NCBI GenBank assembly: GCA_902702965.1 | Contig: CACRXP010000064.1 | Coordinates: forward strand, 1,361,817 to 1,425,816 | Direction: 5' to 3' | From: Spirometra erinaceieuropaei | Lineage: Eukaryota > Platyhelminthes > Cestoda > Diphyllobothriidea > Diphyllobothriidae | DNA: 64,000 nucleotides | Part shown: positions 55,709 to 64,000 of the stretch, piece by piece | Position numbering within the stretch: position 1 is the first letter of the stretch | Layout: every line of letters starts with the position of its first letter | Notes under the pieces: generated by a model | The model's input: the letters and a program-made list of their open reading frames with translations, nothing else | Database searches by the model: none | Told to the model about the DNA's origin: nothing | Position numbers and translations under genes: made by a program

Positions 55709-56685
55709 CAGTGAGTGACCGATCTCATGAAATGTTGGCTGAAATTCTGAAATGCGTTTTCGATTAGGAAGGATTACTTGGTCGCGGTTGTAATACTGAT
55801 TATCTTAAGGCATACTCTTATAACATTTCGGACTCGGCAGGATGTCGGCTTTTAAATGCACATCTTTTCAATCTCTTGTAGAAGACGTACCTGGTAAAAA
55901 ATGCCTACTTATGGAGCATTCATTTTTCCCATTGATTGTCGATGGCCTTGGAAATTCAAATATATTTTATAGAAACCATAAACAAAAATATGCTTTCTTT
56001 TAGTCAATCAATAGAAATCACGTCTTCTTTATATTTTATACTTAAGGAAGGAGTATAATTAGGTTTTAAAAAAGTGTTTAATTATGACACCGCAAAATGT
56101 CCACTCACAAAGCATCGTACCTGACCGTTTACCACTGCTCCTCGTGAAATGTACAACATACTCCGCATCCAATGCAAAATTTTATGGACTTTGCATAATA
56201 TCTCTTTAACGGCATAGAAAAATATGTGATTTTCTTTACGCGGAACGCATGCACCTTGTAGAGTGAAATCAGTAAGCGCTAATGCAACGAATGATCAAGC
56301 TCCAAATTATTCGGCAATTAGAAAACTTTTACAACCTAATTATACTCCTTTCTTAAGTATAAAATATAAGGAAAACGTGATTCTCTAGTGATTGACTAAA
56401 TGAAAGCATACTTCTGTTTATGGTTTCTATGAAATATATTTGAATTTACAAGACCAAATCAATGGGAAAAATGCATGCTCCATAAGTAGTCATTTTTTAC
56501 CGAGCACGATGTCTACAGGAGATTAAAAAGAAGTGCATTTAAAAGCCGACATCCTGCCGAGTCCGAAATTTTATAAGAGTATGCCTTAAGATAATCAGTA
56601 TTACAAGCGCGACCAAGTAATCCTTCCTAATCGAAAACGCATTTCAGGATTTCAGCTAACAGTTCATGAAATCGGTCACTCACTG
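55709..56685. mobile_element. Palindromic MITE, subfamily A, well preserved
   Basis: TA at 55707-55708 and 56686-56687. Ends CAGTGAGTGACCGATCTCAT and gaaatcggtcactcactg. 977 bp, with long inverted arms, nearly identical in organisation to 424-1401 and 19767-20762, and probably among the younger copies. Confidence 0.85.
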
Positions 56686-57899
56686 TACATAATTGGTAAA
56701 TTCGTTTTTCGGGAGGAAAAGTTTTCATGCATTGACATATAGCAACCGAAAGTAAACAGGAGGATTAAAAAATTAATATTAAGTGTACACAGCGATCGGC
56801 TCTCAACTCTCTGAGATGAAATGATTGTAGATAATGCACCAGACCGTCTAGAACAGACGAACAACCTCGTGTGGTGAAACACCGAACGGAAATAATCATG
56901 TCGGACTTAAACACCCTTAAATAAGTTTGGTAGGTATTGTTTGTATGCCACAGATGCTTGGGGTCCTTCAGTCGATCCTTACCTTTCCTCTTTTCTGGAT
57001 TTCTGATTGTCTGAAAAAAATATATTTTTCGGCCAGTAAATAATCCTTTTCAAACTATACAGTTCCTTCATATGAAGGATGGCGGTTTTTTAATGCCAAA
57101 AACATCGCCAGGACGCTCGTACACTACAGGAGGATGTCAGTTAATTCGGGGCATTTCATGACGTACTACACCGAATGTAGTTGTGTAAATTTTTCAAAAA
57201 GTGTGTGAGATTTCTTCAACCAAATATCTCTTTTCATACACAGAAACCCCATAATACGGGCTCTCTCTGAGACTTTTATTTACTATTTCTTTTATTAATT
57301 GCTTCTTTGAAAATGACTGTGCTTATAAAAGTGATGAAACTCTGGGACAAAGTTTAAGGCCAGTCTGGGTATGATCACCCGTAATCGCAAGGGTGCCTCT
57401 CGGTATAAAGCCTACATACATTAAAAGTGAACTTGTCGGTTGCTGATCTTCATCTCCACAAATCCTTTAACTCCAAGTGGGCAACTTTTTAGATCCTGGT
57501 CGCGCTCAAGGAACTGATACAACTTTGTTTAAGTGGATACTGTGCTTTGAAGGAGCCGACAATCGTCATCAGTGCATACCCCCTACCCTGCCTCTAGTAT
57601 TGCCGACATCCATTTGAAAAAAAGCTTGAATTGCTCGCCCACCCTGCCACATATCAGGGCTTAAAATCACCCGAAGTCTGAGACTTTAGAGCTCAACGTC
57701 AAGTTTATTACTTCTGAAATAATAACAATTCGAGTCATTTATCGAGGAAAACAAATTTCAACTTTGTTCTGATGCAATGCGCGCTGTCTGCGTAGTCAGA
57801 CAAAACAACAACGAATGAATGGTTTGTAAGCTTTCACTTTTATAGGTCGTATTTTATCACTTAAAAAGATCACAAAGTACTAATTTATCAGTCGCACCA
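56686..57899. other. Unassigned stretch
   Basis: Nothing recognisable. Confidence 0.4.
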
Positions 57900-58970
57900 A
57901 AAGGCTAGTGGAAAAGACTGTGCTCTACCAATCAGAATTCCACCATGTTTACTGAAGCCGGACAATGCATTAACTTTCACAATTTCGTTCCCCTAAATAC
58001 TAAACGCAATTTGACCTAAGGATTGGCAGCTAAATTGCGATGTACTTGCTCTCCCTTTTCAATGAAATCGCGCTCCTCGATGTTCTTTTGTATAGACAAA
58101 AGAATGGATCTATCCTACGTAGGGTATTCCGAAAGAAGATCTGGGCGAGACAATACTTTAACAGTTTTGTTCTCCTAAATATTAAACGACTTTTGGTCCA
58201 GGGATTGGCAGCTAGAGTGCAGCGTAACTGCTCTCCTGGGACTGTTGAGGTAGAACTCCAACAACGGCCGGATATACTCCATGAAAAGGGGTACCCGGAG
58301 AAACATATCCTTCGAGATATAGGGGCGAGGACTAAAAAGCCCGCTATGTCAACTACAGAAAAGAAATACTTATTTACAAGATTACCTTTTCAAGGAGACG
58401 CAGCAAGTGACCAAGTAAGAAGACGTCTGAAGACAGCGATCACTAGCGCTTTCCCCGGCGAATTTTGTGTATATTTCACGAACTTTTCCCTCCTACGCTT
58501 AGGTGGTAAAGACCGACTTCCGTTGCAGGCCACGTCGATGTGTATTTACACATTCGCTTGCTCCTGTGGGGCGGACTATAGTGGCCGTACAAGGAGGCGC
58601 CTGAGAAAGAGAGTACGTGAACACATACCGGCCTGGCTAGGCGGACGTCAAAACAAATCGATTTCGGTCGATACGAATCACGAGTCGATGCCAAAGAAGC
58701 TTTTCAGGTTTTCTACCGGACACGGGCAAGCTTCCCCAGAGGCCTACGTCAACGCGTGCTAGCTACCGCCGAGGCAGAGGCTATACGGCTAGCCACTCTA
58801 GTGCTATGTTGCCAGAAGACGCTGACACGGGCGCTCTGTCTTCCGTGGCCAACGCCGAATCCAGATCATGATTGCACGTCGCCCCAACCCCCTGATGGCA
58901 CTGGTGTGTGCTCCACGTACAAACATCACTCACCCCTCCCCCTTGTCCCCTTGACCCAATGACCCAATTA
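57900..58970 (+). pseudogene. PLE E: thumb and GIY-YIG endonuclease, longest open frame
   Basis: A 240-codon frame (58040-58762) encodes ALLDVLLYRQKNGSILRRVF, KKIWARQYFNSFVLLNIKR, LAARVQRNCS, YPEKHILRDIGARTKKPAMS, TTEKKYLFTRLPFQGDAASD and CIYTFACSCGADYSGRTRRR, RVREHIPAWLGG. The nuclease Cys pair, GRT and R-EH are intact; YIG is YSG. The frame ends at 58762 and the tail (LATAEAEAIRLATLVLCCQK) is in another frame. Upstream, 57976-58052 is a partial duplicate of 58160-58240 (ccctaaatactaaacgcaat / cctaaatattaaacgacttt), so the insertion is rearranged. The start codon at 58040 is chance. Confidence 0.7.
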
Positions 58971-59114
58971 TCATGAGTCTCATGGATTTATTTGTGGTTT
59001 TTTAGGACGTTAATTTTACCGATGAATAACGAAAAATTTGTTTACAAAACGATTTCATTATGACGTGGGAGGACTTTTCTCTCCTGAATGTTCATGTACA
59101 GCGTTTGTTACGTG
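58971..59114. other. Probable PLE E 3' flank
   Basis: No clear hammerhead-like block. cctcccccttgtccccttg (58934-58952) just upstream is the C-rich 3' region typical of these PLE copies. Confidence 0.35.
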
Positions 59115-59275
59115 AACGGAGTATCGACAAAGATAAGGAAGAGAGGGATAACTATTTCCGGCTTATTATTCATCGTCATACAGCCATCCATAGACCCAGC
59201 TCTGGATTTTTTGGGTCTCCAACACCGGTTATTTGATCAGTGAATGCTGGATAACTCGTCGCTCATTCAGACAGC
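59115..59275 (-). mobile_element. SINE-HH, decayed - strand copy
   Basis: On the - strand: acgagttatccagcattcac ... ggtgttggagaccc (tRNA-like head), ggctgtatgacgatgaataa, taagccggaaatagttatcc and ctctcttccttatctttgtc. The order of core blocks matches the SINE at 54.5 kb: TGACGA, stem II, GAAA. The CT of CTGACGA and the GTC triplet are lost. Confidence 0.5.
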
Positions 59276-60359
59276 CGGGTAAATAAGACTGGCCATCCCG
59301 GGTTCCCTTATCCTTTCTCACATATATTGCTTATCACTTTACAAATACTTGTAAGTTCTGTGTCTCGAACCCCCTACGAAGCTGGTTGATGAACACCCTT
59401 TCCATGGTAGTATTCGGGACTTGCGTGCGCTATCTCCGTTCCTTGTTTAAAAGCCGGGGACCCTAGTCAACATTTGAAAACACTTCAACATAAATAAACA
59501 TGCATATTTCAGAAGGACATAGTTGATGTAATTTCCTCTATACTTCTCTCAAAGCTGACAGTCTTTGATAAATTGCCACTGCAACAGAGAGAGAGCGGTT
59601 GAACGACTCGCTGAAGTTTAGGACAGTTTGCTGCTTAGAATTACGCCTTCTCAGTCTGGCAACTGCTCTTCTCAATCCCCTTCAGTGAGCATCATAATCC
59701 GTACAGTGGGTAACCTGACTCATGCAAGGTGTCGAATTTAGAAATGATTGCCAATCACTCGCAAACTGACACCAATGTATTGATCCGACATCACTATTAA
59801 TTAAGTACAACCTCAAATGAATTAAAAACATAAAGGAAATATAAAAAACAGTGTTACGTTGCTTCGAAAATCCGATTTTTTAGAAGAACGTAAAATCACA
59901 AAATCGTCGAAAATGGTCGTAATTTAGTAAATTCCCATTCTAGATCACAGTACGTCCTCTTATGCAAAACAAATGAGTAAATATGAAAGCACAAATAAAA
60001 TGACGCTTAAGAGTAGTGTTTTAGTGAAGTCTACATCTTAATATTTTTTAAGCATTGGTGCAATATCAGGTATGGCTGTTTGCTAACAGCCTACAATCTG
60101 ATTATAGATTCCTAAACAGTCTTTCGCGAAGTCATGATATTTTTAAATCGTTTGGGTTGATTAAGATGCGGTGCAACAGGATAAACAGGAGTTCTGCTTG
60201 GTTTCACCGATGGGGACGTCGTAGGAGCAAACATTTTCATAAGGTCACATGCTGCCACACCGGCCGGCGACTAATAAATCTAAATAGAGTTGACAGACGT
60301 AATCGCAAACATGTCATTTTATGTTTTTAAAGAGACATTCTCTCTCGTCAAATTAATTT
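59276..60359. other. Unassigned stretch
   Basis: No repeat partner or protein recognised. A 91-codon + frame at 60055-60330 is basic and unrecognised. Confidence 0.4.
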
Positions 60360-60983
60360 ACCCTTTTCGTTTGTTCTGTACTATGCTGACTTTCAGATTG
60401 GCCTTGAAATATCGCTGAATGCTTCATAATTTTCAGTGTTTTTCCGCGATCGCCAATAAAGACAGATTCTATGCCATGTATCTGTTAAAAAATGGTAAAA
60501 TAAGACACTTCGTGAAAGCATTTACCGAAGTAGCGAGTGTTTTGGCGCTCTTTTTCGTGTAGGAGGTCGTTCGGATCACACCGAAAGATTCACTCGAACA
60601 CAGAATTTCATTGTCGAATAAAATGGCCGTCCACAACGAAAGTCCTCAACGAATATGCCCTCGAGCGATTACAAAACTTTTCTAATAAGTTATTTCTTTA
60701 AAGATGGCTTTAATACTGCACTCCATTGACGGATCTCTGTGTACATTGCATTTTTTGCACGGTGAAACCAAGAAAATACTTGACACATTTGGCCGTTTCA
60801 CTTTCCTAAAGAATACTAATATTTTTCTATTGTAAACGTAAGAATGTGTCTTCTCTTTATATTGCGGCCATTTGCACTGTTTTGCTCACCTTCAAGCTCC
60901 GTCCTACGATTATGAACGCATGACAGAGTGGATATATAAATACTGTTATTTTGCTGAAACCGTTAATGTCTTATTCATTCCCC

Positions 60984-61772
60984 GGTAACAATCGGGAGAT
61001 GGCACCCAAAAAAATCCGCCTAACCAAAGCAGCCTGTCTTACGGGACAGGTGGTAATAGGGGTTTTCTGGGTGGTGACTGGTCGGCAGGTACGATACAAG
61101 CCGACGGAAAGCCTTATTTGAACAGGCGAGTGATCGATGTTGGTCCGCTCTCCGTCCCGTTATTACAAAATGGGTCGCCAAAGGCGGTATAGTGGTAACG
61201 GACGAGTGAAAGGCGTATAATCGTCTTCCCTCAGAACTTTACCTAAATTTCTCTGTTTACCACTCAAAGAACTTCAAGGACCCTGCCACCGGACGGCACA
61301 CCAATGCCATTGAGACATACTGCAGTAGACTCAAAAGGAAACTCACAAGGGAGGCCCTGTATGTGGTCGAGCTGTGTGGGCTCACATAGACGAAGTACAG
61401 TATCGTCTTTGGTTTGGCCTCAATGCCATATCTTTGACAGATGCCTGGAAACTGTTCCTGTCCCATGTTGTGCAGACTTATCCTATTTAAAATTGATTTT
61501 GTTTTCTAATAAACTGCCATAATGCGAATGTATGCCGTATATTCAGGTGTACGTGTGTGACGATGGGGAAGGTTGGGTAACAGCGACCATCGTCCATGTA
61601 ACCTCCTGCGATGTTCATTCGGCTAGCCCATGTTAGGCCGTCGGGTAAAGTCCAAGTAGTGCGTGAAAGTCGACCTGCAACAGGTGATATAGCCTGAAAG
61701 TGTTTGAATCCACTGTTAAAGGTATTATTTCTAGGTAACGGATTTTTTGGGTGCCATTTCCCGATTGTTACC
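60984..61772 (+). mobile_element. Merlin (IS1016-type) DNA transposon, complete but broken
   Basis: 789 bp with terminal inverted repeats of about 35 bp (GGTAACAATCGGGAGATGGC left; the right end differs at one or two positions). It is flanked by a perfect 8-bp direct repeat, CATTCCCC (60976-60983 and 61773-61780), the target-site size typical of Merlin. It contains a transposase remnant of the DDE_Tnp_IS1595/ISXO2 type. It is shorter than an intact Merlin would need, so the N-terminal part of the gene is missing. Confidence 0.85.
61120..61490 (+). pseudogene. Merlin transposase remnant (IS1595/ISXO2-like DDE domain)
   Basis: Frames, in order: SDRCWSALRPVITKWVAKGG then VVTDE and a stop where W is expected (TDEW-AY of the family, catalytic Asp kept); VYHSKNFKDPATGRHTNAIE (61250-61310), matching the NHS--F-DP-TG-HTN-IE block with the catalytic Glu; RLKRKLTREALYVVEL; and after a frame change AHIDEVQYRLWFGLNAISLT. 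The encoded protein would cut and join transposon ends. A stop near 61207, another change near 61230 and the frameshift near 61385 make it a pseudogene. The first catalytic Asp and the N-terminal zinc region are not visible. Confidence 0.75.
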
Positions 61773-62000
61773 CATTCCCCTTGTGAATTACGTATGTACA
61801 GAAGTTAGGCTGCAAGACAAGTGATGTTTCACATGTTCAAATCTGGAAATGACTATTCGGTGGTGGCAGTTCTGTGAAAACAAGTAAAAATTTTCAACCG
61901 GCAAACCAATCTCAGCCTAATTAAGCAACGAATTGCCTGTGTGTTATTACTGCGCTTCAGGACACCAAATCGCACAGATCTGCTAGTATGACCTCTAAAA

Positions 62001-63507
62001 ATTAATAAAACATCTGGTTCTTTTAAAACAACCTTTGTGTACACAAATTAATTCCCACGGTTATCGTAGGACTGAAAATGAATTTTCAAGTCCTGCAAGC
62101 GCTGTTTAGTAAAATTCTCGAAGGTAAAATACTCTCCTTTCAATGAAAAACACGCTAAGACGCGCCACCGAAGTGTAAGACGAATATTAGCATAGGAAAT
62201 TGACCAACTTTACCACAATGTCCTTTTCGCTCAAATTTATGAATACTTTGCTTGATTAAATCACGCGAACATAGGCTCTGCACAAGAAAAGGACAATTCC
62301 TCGAAGGTGCTGGATAAGCAACCAGAATGTGCAACGTTTAAGACGTCCAAAAATTCTCACAGGTTCTACGAGGCAGGTCACGTTCTGTACATGTTCCTTC
62401 ATAAGCCCTTAATCAAAAGCGTATTCTAAACTAAATGAACCACCAGAGCCTCACAACAAGCCCCCAACAGCTTGCTGACCTCAGCCATTCAATTCCGCTC
62501 TTTTCCAATTGTGACGCTGGGTTCCAACTAATGATAACTGAACCGTCCACTAATAGCAGGGAAGGCCTTCTCTGGGAAAAATTGTCTTGCCTTTGGTTCT
62601 CTCGAGAATGAAAGTGCGTTTCGGTTTTTCGGCAGGCCTGACATTAATCACCATAAAGTTGGGACGAAAGCGTGGGAGAACCTGCTGTGTGGTCATAAAT
62701 TTAAATAATTCTGCATTCGTATGAGAACAGATGCCGATGCGCGCTTCGTATGTTCTAAGAAGTACCCTTACCTAGAGGCATTTCTGTCCCCGAGAGCATC
62801 GGGAATGTCATATTTTATCGGATCACTGTGAACTGACTTTATAGCCGCCGAGACTGCGATGGGTAAATTCTGACTTCACCAATTAATTTTTTGCCTTAGT
62901 TTCGGCTTCTGTTTATCGATGTCCCTTTACTCTGTCAGTGGACTAATTTCCACTTTTCTTTTCTTGACAGAGGATAGGTTGATTAAATAGGTTGGTGCAA
63001 AGTTGATCTAGCACAAGGATGCTGCCAATGAAAAAGTAATTTGGTAAACACCCGACTCTTAATACCTCTTTACACACCATGTGAGGGAATTTCTGTTGCG
63101 AATCTTGACATGCAGACAGACCTCGCAAAAAAGAATGGATCATCTGTCCTTCACTTGTTTACACCCGTCCCATACCCCCCATTAGACGAATTAACTCCTA
63201 TCAGTCTAATGCACGGCTAAATGAGTTCACTGGAGAACAGGAATTCATGTGGTTCTATTCGCTTAACTCAGGTGTTCCACCAATGGGACGATGGTCCGCG
63301 AAGCAGCAGATAGAATTTTTGTGAAAATCCTCACATTACGATTGAAAAAGTCAGTTGGCAAATATAAGTTTTCGGTAATTCCCCTTTAGGCCAATGCAAT
63401 TACATGGAGAATAAAGTTGTGAGTTTTGGGCAGGAAAACAAACTTGTGAGTTATGGACAGGATTTATACATGTCTCATGGCAGGGTTAGTCAAACTCACA
63501 AGACGAA
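62001..63507. other. Unassigned stretch
   Basis: Nothing recognisable; it may include a further, diverged part of repeat R near its left edge. Confidence 0.4.
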
Positions 63508-63830
63508 GATGCGATCACTGGAACAATAACTTTATTGGCCTGACGTTTCGGATTCTCATCCGAACCCATCCTCAGGGACACTCGCAGATAATGGTAGTGG
63601 TGGCAAAATGAGTGCAGTATTTATAGCACGTGGCTGGCGTGTGACTATGTAGTACTGTAATTAACAGCTCTCGAAATCACTGCTGGGGTCGTAATTGATG
63701 CGATAGTGGATTGTCAGTCCGCGTCTGAGTCATTAGTTGCCATGATTTCGTCATACGTGTTGGATGCTGCTGTGGCTATTTCCCAGCAAACTGGCCCACC
63801 GTCACCGGGATAATTGCTCGCCCGTGACTG
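63508..63830 (-). mobile_element. PLE terminal repeat (pLTR-like) with hammerhead, - strand
   Basis: Contains the hammerhead at 63539-63577 and shares its flank (ttggcctgac...cgcagataa) with 2660-2770 and, weakly, 3818-3862. The rest of the block to about 63830 has no coding sequence and is probably terminal or untranslated PLE sequence. Confidence 0.5.
63539..63577 (-). ncRNA. Hammerhead ribozyme, intact core
   Basis: On the - strand: CC, CTGAGGA (fits CTGANGA), T, stem II GGGTTC/GAATCC (6 pairs, one G-U) with loop GGATGA, GAAA, C, GTC, AGG. All core boxes are present. Stem I is CCT/AGG if the 5' C-T is shared, otherwise very short, and stem III is minimal, so dimeric action would be expected. 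Confidence 0.65.
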
Positions 63831-63839
63831 ATTCCACTA

Positions 63840-64000
63840 CCCGTCAGAGGATTTACCAAGAGAGAGCAAGGTGCTGCGAGATCATGGGCAAGGACGGCAC
63901 AAAACTGCTTCAGCAGAGGCTGGCCGAAGGCACCCGCGAACATAGAGCGACACGCGAATCAATCCTAGAGGGAAAATTTCGTAAACTGTCTGCCCCAATG
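63840..64000 (+). pseudogene. Possible N-terminal part of a PLE reading frame, cut by window end
   Basis: A + frame open to the window edge encodes RQRIYQERARCCEIMGKDGT, KLLQQRLAEGTREHRATRES, ILEGKFRKLSAP. It is highly charged and probably helical. It lies just beyond a PLE terminal block, and such charged N-termini precede the RT in many PLEs. The hammerhead next to it points the other way, so the link is uncertain. Another frame is also open here. Confidence 0.35.

Larger units (their letters stand above)
60360..62000 (-). repeat. Dispersed repeat R, copy 4, interrupted by Merlin
   Basis: 60360-60975 and 61781-62000 together align with the reverse complement of 6930-7810. In copy 1 the two parts are contiguous at about 7165-7185 (ctctgtacatatgggacatt), so copy 1 acts as the empty site and defines the Merlin insertion. 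Confidence 0.6.

Overview
The window looks like intergenic or intronic DNA from a repeat-rich eukaryotic genome. I could place no intact host gene, rRNA or functional tRNA in it. The best guess is a flatworm, perhaps a tapeworm of the Spirometra/Diphyllobothrium type or a fluke. The reasons are the mix of Penelope-like retroelements (PLEs) carrying hammerhead ribozymes, a Merlin DNA transposon, and tRNA-headed SINEs with a hammerhead-like core resembling the Smalpha type known from Schistosoma. The phylum is an inference.

Layout. Roughly 1-kb palindromic elements with TA target duplications (Tc1/mariner-type MITEs) make up about a sixth of the window. They lie at 424-1401, 10286-11239, 13043-14008, 15105-15835 plus 19043-19297 (one copy split in two), 19767-20762, 25142-26130, about 27075-27941, 29397-30363, 50529-51522, 54212-55437 and 55709-56685. 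PLE remnants are the second major component. A GIY-YIG-rich type lies at 15836-19042, 21420-21740, 31940-33212, 37290-37870, 46690-48520 and 57900-58970. A second type with a VDDTFVVI-like reverse transcriptase lies at 23330-24330, 28000-29390 and 51541-52285. Several PLE 3' ends carry a hammerhead or hammerhead-like motif in the sense orientation. PLE copies are joined in tandem (15.8-19.0 kb) or head to head (37.3-37.9 and 51.5-52.3 kb).

Other families: SINEs with a tRNA-like head and a hammerhead-like core (8.3, 9.8, 10.0, 54.5, 59.1 kb); a second tRNA-derived SINE (6.2-6.6, 22.9-23.2 kb); a complete but broken Merlin transposon with a perfect 8-bp target duplication (60984-61772); dispersed repeat R (6.9-7.8, 31.3-34.2, 35.5-38.1, 60.4-62.0 kb); repeat Q (5.1-6.1, 43.2-44.2 kb); and repeat X, which contains an exon-like segment with splice signals (12.5, 14.1, 30.4 kb).

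Nesting gives a relative history. Repeat R was entered by PLEs and by Merlin. A MITE was split by a PLE tandem array. Another MITE was entered by a SINE. All coding remnants are broken by stops or frameshifts, so nothing here is likely to be autonomous. Large stretches (38.1-43.2, 44.2-46.7, 48.5-50.5, 52.3-54.1, 61.8-63.5 kb) hold nothing I can identify. All homology statements come from reading the window against itself; no database was searched.
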